Of a stretch of 58,835 bases of DNA, positions 43,980 to 52,812 are shown piece after piece. The translations under genes and the position numbers were made by a program. The notes beneath the pieces were generated by a model. That model worked only from the letters and a program-made list of their open reading frames with translations, made no database searches and was not told the DNA's origin. The DNA comes from Bacillota bacterium. GTDB lineage: Bacteria; Bacillota; Sulfobacillia; Sulfobacillales; Sulfobacillaceae. The stretch spans positions 1 through 58,835 of the forward strand of contig JAJZZP010000084.1 in the NCBI GenBank assembly GCA_021797515.1, written 5' to 3'. How positions within the stretch are numbered: position 1 is the stretch's first letter; each line of letters begins with the position of its first letter.

Positions 43980-44615
43980 GTGACCAACTCTGAAGCGCGA
44001 AGATTTGACTCCAGTTATGCAGGAAAAAATTTATCGCAAAAGGGGATGGGTATCCACGAGGCAGTGTGCCTTCATGAATTCGTCAACATCTCAACGAACG
44101 GCGGCTTGCTGCGAGACTCGATCGCAGCAATGAAGGCATTGCTATGGTAAACCCCGAGAAATTTCACCCTCACATTTACCCCAATACCAAGGTACCCATG
44201 CCGCCGGTGCCGAGAAGCTAGAGGAGTGCAAAGGCCGTACGGAGGTGCGGTTCAAGACGCTCCCACCGGGTCCTCAGGTGGATTGAACGCTTTACTCAGC
44301 TGCCTGGTCGATTCCGCAAAAAGATACGAACACCTGGCTGCTCGAACGGTTGCCGGCAGAGTGCCGGGAGTCGATCTTATGGGATGCCGTAAAACGGTTG
44401 CTCCGCAACCGTCGGTTCACCATTGGACCCCAGAGGCCATGGCCAAACAGACGGCAGCGGGGGGACCGCGTCTATCAAGCTACGTTGTGGAAGTGCTCTT
44501 GGTCTTCCCCGGAAGATTTGGTTGGGCGAAGTCGGTGGAAGCGACCGCAAAAATGGTCATGGATGTCGCGGCTAGTCAGTACTGAATCATTAAGTTAAGA
44601 TATTTGCCGTCGAAT
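43980..44615. other. Degenerate stretch after the ylxY-like gene
   Basis: A perfect 9-bp hairpin TTGCTGCGA/TCGCAGCAA lies at 44106-44130. An open plus frame of about 102 codons runs from 44287 to 44598 (with an in-frame TTG at 44350; residues such as TWLLERLPAECRESILWDA) without a recognisable family, start signal or partner. An overlapping frame (44226-44585) is no better. I call it decayed or non-coding. Confidence 0.35.
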
Positions 44616-45825
44616 TTACTCAGAGGTTACAAAGGTATCCTCCATTGCCTGGCGGCGTTTTACCGGTTCTACCCATCTGCGAATCCGCTTCTCACCCCAC
44701 GATGCATCGTGGCACGGCTCATAAGTGGTGACAAATTCGCTTTTGCCCTCGACCATCGTGTTTCGCATGGCTGCGGCGGCTATTTTGGCCATGCCCAGGG
44801 CCGCCAGATCCTCAACAGCGGTCACGTGCACATCTAGCTAGGTTCGTGATGTTACTTTGGTGCGGCAAGGGGTAGCGTGGAGGGATGTCTGAACGATTTG
44901 TTTCCGGGTTGTACTCGGTGCATGTCAAGACTCGTTCCCCGGGATCCCAAAAGGGCATCCCTAAACCCATCAACGCTGCAACTATCTTCGGTTGCCCGTC
45001 TTTTTGAGGCTCGCCAGCCCTATTGGCCTCCTCAAAACTCTTTAGCAATCCCCAATCGACCAACTGTTCTACGCTGCGCCTGCAGAAGCGCTCCGATACC
45101 ATAAGACACCTTGGCCTTATCTGGCATAGGGCACCGATGGCCAAACAACACGGCCTGTTGCTCCACAGCGAGGTCCGCCACAGAAATGGGTTCGCCCACG
45201 AGTTCCTGCTTGAGAGCCCCACTAATCTGGGTGTTAGGGTTGACGGCCGGCAATTCGGACCGATAAGCATGGAAGATCTCTAACAGTTCATCCGACCTGA
45301 TCCCGGGGCTCAAATCCAACAGCTGCGTGCCGCTTGCGGTGGCCACGTCGGTTACCTAGACCGGACCTTCAAGCAAGTCCCAAAGAATCTCAACTGTCGG
45401 TGGTGCTAAGTCGGAGGGTTCCCCTGTTACGTGCCCCTCGCACCGGTAAGATCTGCTCCAATAGCCGCTGCATTTTGGTTAGTGAGAAATAGGGATGCAC
45501 GGGCGTACGGAGTGAATGATCGATTCGACCGTACTGCTAGACGACCGCGACCGCCTGCGCCAGCCATGTTTTGCTGTCCCAGGCCACGACCGTTTCCCCC
45601 TGATTGACCAGTCTCAAGCCATTGACCGGGTACCTACGCCGGCAGGACTCTCGTAGCATGTCTTGAATTGCGCTGACTACGGCAGACACTATCTCGTTCG
45701 GATCTGGTACACCCACCCTGACCGAGGGTAACGCGCCTTGGCCGTTCGACCGGCTCGGCTGTCAAATAGCCCTGCCTGGGCCTTTGGGGTACCTGGATCC
45801 ACCCCGCGCCGCAGCCCATCATTCA
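44616..45825 (-). pseudogene. Eroded minus-strand gene of unknown family
   Basis: Reading leftwards, protein-like pieces follow one another in different frames: MNDGLRRGVDPGTPKAQ from 45822, then IVSAVVSAIQDMLRE, then HPYFSLTKMQRLLEQ, then SGALKQELVGEPISVADLAVEQQ (45346-45032), then VEQLVDWGLLKSFEEA with PKIVAALMGLGMPFWDPGERV (to about 44880), and a last piece VEDLAALGMAK (44831-44616). The order and amino-acid texture suggest one former gene of about 400 codons broken by several frameshifts and stops. I do not recognise the family. Confidence 0.45.
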
Positions 45826-46057
45826 TAGCTGGCCTCTAGATTCTCAACGTTGAACAAGTTCGCAAAATTCGAACCATCAACCTTTGGCAGGATTGAGGTG
45901 CAAGCTGCCACTAAAGTTTATTGCGTACCCTCGCCGCTACGGTTGGCGACAGTCGCCATTTGGAACCCCATGGGGCTTGCTAACGACGTCTGAATCAGGT
46001 AAAAAATAACTGGCGAATGATACGCGCCTAGTCATTATTATGGAAGGACTGATCCTA
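45826..46057. other. Region upstream of the orphan gene
   Basis: No gene. An AT-rich piece (GTAAAAAATAACTGG near 46000) may contain the promoter of the 46058 gene, but no clear hexamer pair is seen. Confidence 0.3.
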
Positions 46058-46660
46058 ATGCCTCGTGGACCCCAAGGACAAATCAAGAAAAAACCCAGGA
46101 ATAAAATCCGACCATCCTCTAAGGCCCCGGACTCGGGTCAGGTGAAACTGGCACCTTCGGAGCAACCTCTAGTCGCTTGGCCAATCGTCGGATGCCAGAT
46201 CAATGAAAATTGGCAACAACAAGGCATGGCCTCGATTTGGCTATTAAAGCAGAACCCGGTGTGGGACGACTATACTTTTGCTGGTTTCCTGGTCGACGTC
46301 GCCGGGCTAGGATTAAAAGACGCTTTTGTGCGCCCTCATGTTTCGCGTCGTTACCTGACCCAGGCCATGACGAAAATGAAGGAGCACGGGTTCGAAGCGG
46401 GATTTGGAGAACCTCCCACTTACGGGCCTTGTTCCCACGACCTCATGAGGCAATTGGTTTTTGGCTCCCTGTTGTGGGCAAACCAACATGGATTTCGTAC
46501 CCCGTCTCAGGTGCTCGCCACTACAGAGCAGGTGCTGGGATTGGCTGCACTCGATGAATTGCTAGACTTGTCGGTGTTTGGCCGAGATGGGAAACCTTTC
46601 ATCGTTGGGCCGCTCGAAAACGTGGCTCGGTTTCTGCCGATGGACAATAAAGGAAAATAA
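46058..46660 (+). CDS. Conserved-looking hypothetical protein, intact among decayed DNA
   Basis: A 200-aa soluble protein with a basic, disordered first 35 residues (KKKPRNKIRPSSK) and a compact remainder. The text CQINENWQQQGMASIWLL, FLVDVAGLGLKDAFV, HDLMRQLVFGSLLWANQHGF and VFGRDGKPFIVGP recalls a widespread uncharacterised family with a W-x2-G-x-A...LVD-x3-LGxKDA...GR(D)GKP pattern. I cannot name a function. The frame is intact although both flanks are eroded. ATG 46058 has GGAAGGA about ten bases upstream; ATG 46040 overlaps that site. Confidence 0.65.
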   Translation: MPRGPQGQIKKKPRNKIRPSSKAPDSGQVKLAPSEQPLVAWPIVGCQINENWQQQGMASIWLLKQNPVWDDYTFAGFLVDVAGLGLKDAFVRPHVSRRYLTQAMTKMKEHGFEAGFGEPPTYGPCSHDLMRQLVFGSLLWANQHGFRTPSQVLATTEQVLGLAALDELLDLSVFGRDGKPFIVGPLENVARFLPMDNKGK

Positions 46661-47174
46661 AAGTCGACATCGTATGGGCTTTAATCTCTCGCTAGGGATG
46701 AAAACTTCGGATGTGCCTACATTTTTTGTGTTCGATAGAAGTCCTACGTTGATCAGATGGTAGCGTCATGCCAAGAGTGCACACGTCTTGTGCAATTTGA
46801 TGATCGGTTGTACCCGGACTTTCAGGACTCTTTGTCTGATCTTACCCTGTACTGGGATGACAGGTTTACGATGACCGCGGCCCTATTCGAAACGCCACCG
46901 ATATCCATGGCTGTTATTGTCAGCAGATCCCATTGCTTTCCACGTGATTCGTCCTTTGTCGGGTGAGAGTGAAGGTATAGGAGGTTGTCACTACTTCACT
47001 TATCGCTCGTAAAGCATCATAACGGATGATATATGAGGGCTTGCTCCAGTGGGCATCCGCAAGGATTCTGATCCCGATACACTCTTTGACCAATCTGCAA
47101 CGTCACCGCGTGGCGAACTAGCGCGGTCTCATATGCGCGAGGGATGCGGCGTGGGATACCCGCTGTAGCCTCCG
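46661..47174. other. Gene-poor stretch before the IS607 remnant
   Basis: Only short frames without support, including a 69-codon one at 46757-46966. No repeats or RNA genes recognised. Confidence 0.4.
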
Positions 47175-47609
47175 CGAGTCTCGACCAAAAAACGGCAAGA
47201 CGCGGGGAACTTGGATCGTCAACACGGGCGGTTAACGGCGTTCGTTGCGGAAGCGAGATGGACGATTTTGACTGCTCTTGCCGACGTCGCGGCGGATTAA
47301 ACGAAAAACGACGCGGTCTTCACCAACTCCTCGACTGAGCCCCAAGGGTTATGGCCCAAGCGTTACAGCCTATCATGCCCCGTTCTCCGCCTCCAGTGAG
47401 ACGACAGCGAACGCCGGTCGTGGATTCGTTTTGTCCAGGGTTTATAGGGGGCTTACCAAGAGGATGATCAACAGGAACTGGTTGAAGACTTGATCGTGGT
47501 CACGACTGCGTTCTCCGCCCGGATTTACGGCAAACGCAGTGGAAAAAGGGTCGCGGCAACCGTGCGTCAAGCGATGGCGACCTTAGCTCAGGAAGGAGTC
47601 CCCGAATGA
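47175..47609 (+). pseudogene. IS607-type serine recombinase (TnpA) remnant
   Basis: Pieces of the small serine recombinase that moves IS607 elements. From 47175 one frame reads RVSTKKRQDAGNLDRQHGRL then FVAEARWTI, and stops at 47298. From 47291 another frame reads GGLNEKRRGLHQLLD and stops at 47336. The C-terminal piece QELVEDLIVVTTAFSARIYGKRS ends at 47609. The N-terminal MerR-like HTH and part of the middle are lost. The stop overlaps the tnpB start by 4 nt, as in intact IS607 elements. Non-functional. Confidence 0.8.
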
Positions 47610-47821
47610 AGACGACCATTTTTGGGGTCTTGCTCGATGTCACGCCCGATCAGGACACGGTATTACGCCGGTTGATGCGCAAATATGGGTTCATGCTACG
47701 GGTTGCCTTTCAATGACTGGTGGAAGGGTACAAAACATAGGCGGTTTGGAACGGCATTTGGCCAGCGAAACCGCATTGCCCCTGCGCCATGCCAAAGATG
47801 CGGTGCAGGACTATTAAGCCC
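47606..47821 (+). pseudogene. IS607 TnpB remnant (N-terminal part)
   Basis: Begins MKTTIFGVLLDVTPDQDTVLRRL at 47606, overlapping the recombinase stop, then meets in-frame stops at about 47713 and 47737. Another frame carries on with the family block LPLRHAKDAVQDY up to 47817. The RuvC domain is absent. It could be the truncated counterpart of the TnpB C-terminal remnant at 34214, but they are 13 kb apart and need not be the same copy. Confidence 0.75.
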
Positions 47822-47934
47822 CGAAATGGCAGTGGACACGCGTCCGAAAAGCGTTGTATGCTCGCATTGAGCCGGGGAGAACCGGTGGCAGGAAAATATC
47901 GGGATCGTCCTGACAACGAAAAGAAGCCGACACC

Positions 47935-48375
47935 ATGGGAGAGACGAAATCGATGACCCCCGAATTGAAAGCGCAATGTATTCAGGAAGCGCTCGACATT
48001 AAGAATGCGGCGGCCGTTGCCCGCCGCCACGGCTTACCGGTGCGGCTCGTGCAACAGTGGGTGCACGCGGCCACCAAACACGGAGTCGCGGCGGATCCCC
48101 GGGCCTTAAAGAAAGCTTGGCAACAAGCGACGACGGAAAATGCACAATTGAAGCGGCTGATTGGTCCAAGGGCCAAGGGCCAGCGGACGGTCTTGGATCC
48201 ATGGCAAGTGCAGTGGCTTGATGCATGGGACCCAGAGCGGGATGGGTCAGCGATGCTCGCTACACTAGCCAGCATGCTCCCAGAACTCTCCCGTCTGAAC
48301 AGAGTGCTCAGTGCGTTGACCGGCATCGATTCGGATGCAGAAGTGTGGCAGTGCGCGTGGGATATGATTATATAG
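47935..48375 (+). CDS. IS3/IS911 OrfA-like HTH protein, probably truncated
   Basis: A 146-aa frame whose first 80 residues look like the OrfA part of an IS3-type transposase: TPELKAQCIQEALD, then the HTH AAAVARRHGLPVRLVQQWV and a coiled-coil start ENAQLKRLIG. The expected continuation (leucine zipper and OrfB) is missing; the last 65 residues do not match. ATG 47953 with GGAGAG upstream is a possible alternative start. It adjoins the TnpB remnant, so one element may have inserted next to or into another. Confidence 0.5.
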   Translation: MGETKSMTPELKAQCIQEALDIKNAAAVARRHGLPVRLVQQWVHAATKHGVAADPRALKKAWQQATTENAQLKRLIGPRAKGQRTVLDPWQVQWLDAWDPERDGSAMLATLASMLPELSRLNRVLSALTGIDSDAEVWQCAWDMII

Positions 48376-48918
48376 GGCTGCTCTACTCCATGGTACTCTG
48401 CTTCGGTTTTTGCGGGCCGAGCGTGGGGATTTTCTGGTTGGGGTCAAAGTCGGCAACCTCAAAGCTTCGACGCCCTCTGGGGCAACCGTACCCCACACTA
48501 TTGGGGGGTCAGTCCACTACGATCCCGAGATCGAGGCCCCTGTCGAACGATGGTGAATTATGTCGGCTGGGTAACCATGATCCTCGCGGGATTGGCAGGG
48601 GATGCAAGGGTTCCCTGAGCCAAAGCGCTTTATGGCAAGTGGTGCCTCCGGTCCTAAAGAGAATGCTTCCGCTTCAAGGCACCATCCCGTAGATTTTTAC
48701 CACCATTACCCAGATTCCTTCACTTCCACAGCGGAGTCAACCGATTTCACGCATCTATCCGTCCTGCGATCCGATCGATCCCGCACGAAGAATCTACGTG
48801 AACCCGGTCTTCACGGATTGACGAGCCTGTGGCCTTGATGTTTCTCTACCAGAGGGCTGCAACTCCTGGTACTTCCATCTTATGGTACGTGCTTCATACA
48901 TGGTAATTGGCTACGGCG
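48376..48918. other. Decayed stretch before mlpA
   Basis: Several overlapping frames of 60-155 codons exist, but none has a ribosome site, family match or sustained codon usage. No RNA gene seen. I regard it as eroded accessory DNA up to the mlpA promoter. Confidence 0.4.
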
Positions 48919-48920
48919 CG

Positions 48921-48947
48921 TTGCGGATGATCAAAATCTGGTAAAAT
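48921..48947 (+). promoter_or_regulatory. Promoter of the mlpA-dpa-asd-dapG block (extended -10)
   Basis: TGgTAAAAT (48939-48947) with a possible -35 TTGCGG at 48921-48926 (15-nt spacer). The extended -10 form resembles the other promoters in the window. It marks the right border of the accessory segment. Confidence 0.5.
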
Positions 48948-49005
48948 AACTCTCGAAGCTACCAGGGACCTGGCAAGAAAGTAGGGAGGACGCATCGATT
49001 ATTTG

Positions 49006-50247
49006 ATGAAATTGCCTCAGGGACTAACCGTTGCTTACGATGACCATGGCTCTTTAGGCACCATGGCCATTGGCATTTTTATTGGTGCCGGATCGCGGGA
49101 CGAGGGCCCGGAACAGGAAGGCGCGGCCCATTTTCTTGAACATTTAGCGTTTAAAGGGGCGGGTGACCATAACAGTCGCCAAATCGCTGAATTGATGGAT
49201 GGGTTGGGTGGGGAAGTCAATGCCTTTACGACACGAGACTACACCTGTTTCTACGCTAAAGTGTTAACTCCTATGGCGTTGCCAGCGTGGCAATTGCTCT
49301 GGAGTTTGGTGCGGGATCCGTGGCTTTCGGAAAAGGATTTGAACCGTGAGCGCAATGTAGTTCAAGAAGAGCTGCTGGAAGCCTGGGATGATGTCGAAGA
49401 CCGTTGTGAGATGGCCTATATGCAGTCGCTGTATCAGGATCGCCAGATGAGCCACGATGTACTCGGTACCCCCGACACCATTAAAGGTCTAACTTTGGAT
49501 ACTATAAAAAGTTTCTACCGTCAGCACTATACTCCATCCAATATGGTGGTGGCGATGGCTGGTGATGGCACTATGACTTTGCTAGAGCAAATCCGTCAGG
49601 TAGACAACATGACCGGTGGAGTCGCGCCAAGTCGTTTAGAACCGATACCTGCGCCCTCTTACGTCCATTACCATCACAAATCCGAACAGTTGCAGATACT
49701 TATGGGGGCACCCGCGCCGGTATTGACCCATGATGATTATCCGGAGGCTCTTTTGCTATCCATGCTGCTAGGGGGTCAGAACAGTTCGCGGTTATGGCAG
49801 CGACTGCGAGAAACCGAGGGGCTCGTATATGCCGTATCGACCGGGTACAATGCGCAATCCGATTGGGGGGAGTTGTCGATTCACATGGCTTTGAACCCGG
49901 GATCTTTGGAATCGGCATTGGCAGCAACAAAGTCCGAGGTGGAGCAATTCATTGCCCATGGTCCAGAAACTCATGAGGTGCAGCGGGCATTGGTGCAACT
50001 AACCACCAGTTTAGCTTTTGTTCGGGAAACCCCCGACGGCAGGATGTTTCGGCTTGGACGTTATGGACTATTGGGACAGGTTCCTCAAAGCGGAGAATTG
50101 TTGTTGGACCAGTTGACACGGGTGACACCACGTCAAATTCAAACGTTGGCTGAGGCGCTTTTTGGCGATTGGTCGCAGGTAGCTGTAGGCACGGCAGGAG
50201 TATTGCCGCGGGAATGGCGAAGACTTCGTGATTTTCTTATCAAATAG
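49006..50247 (+). CDS. mlpA: M16-family zinc protease (MlpA/YmxG type)
   Basis: A 413-aa insulinase-type peptidase with the inverted zinc motif HFLEH (HxxEH) near residue 45 and the downstream Glu in the NVVQEELLEAWDD region. The second, inactive-type half follows, with the R/Y-type RETEGLVYAVSTGY segment. Homologues follow pnp-ylxY in Bacillus. The start is unclear. GGGAGGA at 48984-48990 is 15 nt from ATG 49006 and 12 nt from TTG 49003, whereas an in-frame ATC at 48994 is only 3 nt away. Confidence 0.9.
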   Translation: MKLPQGLTVAYDDHGSLGTMAIGIFIGAGSRDEGPEQEGAAHFLEHLAFKGAGDHNSRQIAELMDGLGGEVNAFTTRDYTCFYAKVLTPMALPAWQLLWSLVRDPWLSEKDLNRERNVVQEELLEAWDDVEDRCEMAYMQSLYQDRQMSHDVLGTPDTIKGLTLDTIKSFYRQHYTPSNMVVAMAGDGTMTLLEQIRQVDNMTGGVAPSRLEPIPAPSYVHYHHKSEQLQILMGAPAPVLTHDDYPEALLLSMLLGGQNSSRLWQRLRETEGLVYAVSTGYNAQSDWGELSIHMALNPGSLESALAATKSEVEQFIAHGPETHEVQRALVQLTTSLAFVRETPDGRMFRLGRYGLLGQVPQSGELLLDQLTRVTPRQIQTLAEALFGDWSQVAVGTAGVLPREWRRLRDFLIK

Positions 50248-50267
50248 GGTTTCCGGGAGGCATTAAT

Positions 50268-50651
50268 ATGGATCATGCAGATAAACTGGAGACGGTATTT
50301 GCCTGGCAGCAAAAATTTAACCAAAAAGTTCGCGAGGAAAGAAACCTAGATTTTGATCAAAGCACCTGGATTCAGAAGATGGGGTTGGCACTCATGGTGG
50401 AACTTGGGGAAGTGATGGAAGAAGCCCAATATAAGTGGTGGAAGAATGCAAAGCCGATGGATATGGCTAAACTTCACGAAGAATTGGTCGATGTTTTTCA
50501 CTTTTTTATCAGTATGTGTCTTGATGCCGGTTTAGATGCTCAAGGGCTGTATAACGGTTATATCGAGAAGAATCGGGAAAATTTTCGTCGTCAAGACGGG
50601 TTTTCGGCTAAACCCGGCTATGCGGTATCGAAGCCAAATTCCTTCGAATGA
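50268..50651 (+). CDS. All-alpha dUTPase/NTP pyrophosphatase (dimeric type)
   Basis: A 127-aa helical protein of the dUTPase_2 (MazG-like) superfamily that hydrolyses dUTP or a related nucleotide to the monophosphate. The Mg-binding motifs are ELGEVMEEAQYKWWKN (E-x2-E-x-EE-like) and EELVDVFHFFIS (E-x2-D). GGGAGG precedes ATG 50268. It sits between the M16 protease and the PRC-barrel gene, an uncommon place for it. Confidence 0.85.
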   Translation: MDHADKLETVFAWQQKFNQKVREERNLDFDQSTWIQKMGLALMVELGEVMEEAQYKWWKNAKPMDMAKLHEELVDVFHFFISMCLDAGLDAQGLYNGYIEKNRENFRRQDGFSAKPGYAVSKPNSFE

Positions 50652-50693
50652 ACGTTTTGTCCCTCTGCATACCCTTAAGGCGGGGGGAGAAAT

Positions 50694-50954
50694 ATGCGAT
50701 TTACCGAATTGGCGTCTAAAGAAATCATAAACTTAAGCACTGGCGGCCGAATGGGTCCACTTGGCGACACCGATCTGGTGATAAACGCGGATACCGGGCA
50801 GATTGAATCGATCATCGTGCCATCCCGGGGTCGTCTCAACCGGCAAACCGAAGAAACTACCATTCCTTGGAATGCGATTCGCCGTGTAGGTCCGGAGGTG
50901 TTGATTGTAGATATGGATGAAGCTGGGCCACTAAGACGCACTGGTCGAAATTAA
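50694..50954 (+). CDS. YlmC/YmxH-family PRC-barrel protein
   Basis: An 86-aa PRC-barrel protein (MRFTELASKEIINLSTGGRMG, DLVINADTGQIESIIVPSRG, IPWNAIRRVGPEVLIVD). The family is tied to sporulation gene neighbourhoods, and ymxH follows mlpA in Bacillus, as here. A GGGGGGAG site lies just before ATG 50694. Function is unknown in detail. Confidence 0.88.
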   Translation: MRFTELASKEIINLSTGGRMGPLGDTDLVINADTGQIESIIVPSRGRLNRQTEETTIPWNAIRRVGPEVLIVDMDEAGPLRRTGRN

Positions 50955-51017
50955 CGCGAGGCTTTTTGTGTCGAAGGCTCATACTATGAGGGCACGGCAT
51001 AAAAAGGAGGCGATGGT

Positions 51018-51500
51018 GTGGAAAAAACAGTGGTTGGCGCATTCCAAGACCATCATAGCGCGGAAACCGTGGTTGATGAGCTAAAGCATCGTGGCGTACC
51101 CGAAAAAGACATCTCTTTGGTCGCCCGAGATCACGGAAAGACCAAAGAAGGACACCCGGGCAGCCATGGTGGGATGCACGACTTATCTTCCGGTATTGGA
51201 TGGGGAGGCACCATTGGTGGGGTAACTGGCCTTTTGGCAGGCGTAGGAGCCTTGGCCATTCCTGGCATCGGCCCGATTGTGGCCGCGGGACCACTGGCTG
51301 CAACCCTGACTGGAGCAGCAGCGGGTGGTATTGCCGGAGGCTTAATGGACTATGGGATACCACGTCAAGAAAGCCACCAATACGAGGAACGCCTAAAAGA
51401 AGGCGATGTATTGCTCATGGTACGCTCTGACGCCAATGAGGTGGATAAGGCAAAACGATTGTTTGAACATCACGGCGCCTCCGATATTCACGTGCATTAA
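51018..51500 (+). CDS. General stress protein 17M-like glycine-zipper protein
   Basis: A 160-aa protein. An N-terminal ferredoxin-like segment (VVGAFQDHHSAETVVDELKHRGVPEKDISLVARD) is followed by a Gly/Ala-rich hydrophobic hairpin (about 60-115, with repeated GxxxG spacing) and a C-terminal half repeat (DVLLMVRSDANEVDKAKRLFEHHGA). This is the yflT/low-temperature-induced or GsiB-like DUF group linked to stress. Start is GTG 51018 with AAGGAGG nine bases upstream. It is not part of the Bacillus order and ends in a strong hairpin. Confidence 0.8.
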   Translation: MEKTVVGAFQDHHSAETVVDELKHRGVPEKDISLVARDHGKTKEGHPGSHGGMHDLSSGIGWGGTIGGVTGLLAGVGALAIPGIGPIVAAGPLAATLTGAAAGGIAGGLMDYGIPRQESHQYEERLKEGDVLLMVRSDANEVDKAKRLFEHHGASDIHVH

Positions 51501-51510
51501 GCATAGGCAA

Positions 51511-51538
51511 TCGGGAACTAGTACACACTAGTTCCCGA
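51511..51538. terminator. 12-bp perfect hairpin after the stress-protein gene
   Basis: TCGGGAACTAGT and ACTAGTTCCCGA with an ACAC loop. Only CTTGT follows, so it is a hairpin terminator without a good T-run, or a bidirectional structure. Confidence 0.6.
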
Positions 51539-51563
51539 CTTGTATGATGAGGAGGAAATGCCG

Positions 51564-52721
51564 ATGCCGGTGTCAGCCCGTGCTCAAGCTTTGCCACCCT
51601 ATATTTTCGCTCGGATGGAAGATGATATCGACGCCATTCGCCGAAAAAATCGTTTAGTCGTTGATCTAGGCATTTCAGATCCCGATCTACCGCCGCCAAA
51701 TGGCGTTGCTACAGCCTTGATTCAAGCGGTGGCAGAACCTGGCAGCTATCGTTACCCGCCTTACGCAGGCATAGACGAATTGCGCCAACAAGTAGCGGAT
51801 TGGTATCGCCAACGATTTTCCGTGAACTTGGATCCTGCGACCGAGGTGTTGATTACCGGCGGGTCTAAAGTCGCCCTAATCCATGTGGCGTTGGCCACCA
51901 CTGACCCCAAGGATGCGGTGCTGGTGCCGGATCCAGGATATCCTGCATACCACATTCCCAGCGCGCTTTTTGATCTGGAGGAGATTTCCCTTCCGTTGAG
52001 AGCAGAAAACCATTTTTTGCCAGATTGGGGCGAAATTCCACCAGAGAAATGGAAACGGATTCGCTTGGGATATCTAAACTACCCCAACAACCCTACTGGA
52101 GTTCTAGCTCCCGACAGTTTTTGGCGTCAAACCATTGACTTGGCAACGCGCCATGGATGGACCGTAGTTTCCGATCTCGCTTATGTTGACATTGTCTATC
52201 AAGGGCGCGCTCGCTCAGTGATGGAAGTCCCCGGCGCCAAAGACGTTGCACTGGAAACCCTCACTTTTTCTAAAAGTTATAGCATGCAAGGCTTTCGATT
52301 GGGAGCGGTGGTTGGCAACGCCAAGATTTTGGAGGCAATGTACCGTGTTGAAAGTCAGATTAATGCAGGCGTTTATGTACCAATCCAAACCGCGGGCACG
52401 CAAGCCCTTAAGTCAGGGATGGAACCCGAGGTTTTATCTCAATACCGTAAACGCAGAGATTATGTCGCAACCCAACTCGCTGCCTTAGGTTTCCATGTAC
52501 CCCCAGCCCCGGCCACTCTGTACTTTTGGTTGCCAATGGCTCCAGGGGTGAGTGGTACGCAATTTTGCCGTGCCTTATTGCGCAAGGCTGGTGTTGCGTT
52601 AACACCAGGTGCCGCTTTCGGACCTTCAAGCGATAGGTTTGTCCGTCTGTCCTTTACTGAACCCTTATCTTCGCTATCACGCGCTTTTGATGCCTGGCAT
52701 CGGGCACTGCCTATTACTTGA
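51564..52721 (+). CDS. PLP-dependent class I/II aminotransferase (LL-DAP/aspartate aminotransferase-like)
   Basis: A 385-aa fold-type I aminotransferase. The PLP anchors are NYPNNPTG, SDLAYVDIVYQG and the Schiff-base Lys in TFSKSYSMQGFRLG. The C-terminal Arg region is RFVRLSFTEP. It resembles DapL and alanine/aspartate aminotransferases. Since dpaA, dpaB, asd and dapG follow, a role in diaminopimelate/lysine synthesis is plausible but inferred. AGGAGG lies eight bases before ATG 51564; the upstream TTG 51540 and ATG 51558 fit worse. Confidence 0.87.
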   Translation: MPVSARAQALPPYIFARMEDDIDAIRRKNRLVVDLGISDPDLPPPNGVATALIQAVAEPGSYRYPPYAGIDELRQQVADWYRQRFSVNLDPATEVLITGGSKVALIHVALATTDPKDAVLVPDPGYPAYHIPSALFDLEEISLPLRAENHFLPDWGEIPPEKWKRIRLGYLNYPNNPTGVLAPDSFWRQTIDLATRHGWTVVSDLAYVDIVYQGRARSVMEVPGAKDVALETLTFSKSYSMQGFRLGAVVGNAKILEAMYRVESQINAGVYVPIQTAGTQALKSGMEPEVLSQYRKRRDYVATQLAALGFHVPPAPATLYFWLPMAPGVSGTQFCRALLRKAGVALTPGAAFGPSSDRFVRLSFTEPLSSLSRAFDAWHRALPIT

Positions 52722-52812
52722 GACCGGGTGGAACCCCATTTCACCTAGCCACGTATAGTGAATGGAAACCAGTTCGCTTATTCGTGCTGAGCCGAGTGGG
52801 GAGGCAGCTTTC

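Noticed and set aside
33946..44170. Similar short strings CCGAAGAAATTCACCC (33946) and CCGAGAAATTTCACCC (44154)
   Set aside because: The match is short and gapped, and flanking DNA does not align, so a shared repeat is not established.
44150..44285. Possible group II intron domain V or retroelement end
   Set aside because: Only a vague resemblance around GCCGTACGGAGGTGCGG; no intron ends, no reverse transcriptase, and the stem does not fold as domain V.
46757..46966. 69-codon frame with two Cys near the start
   Set aside because: No ribosome site and no recognisable family; likely chance in decayed DNA.
48225..48692. 155-codon frame overlapping the OrfA-like gene
   Set aside because: No ribosome site, no domain and low-quality protein texture; it overlaps a better-supported frame.
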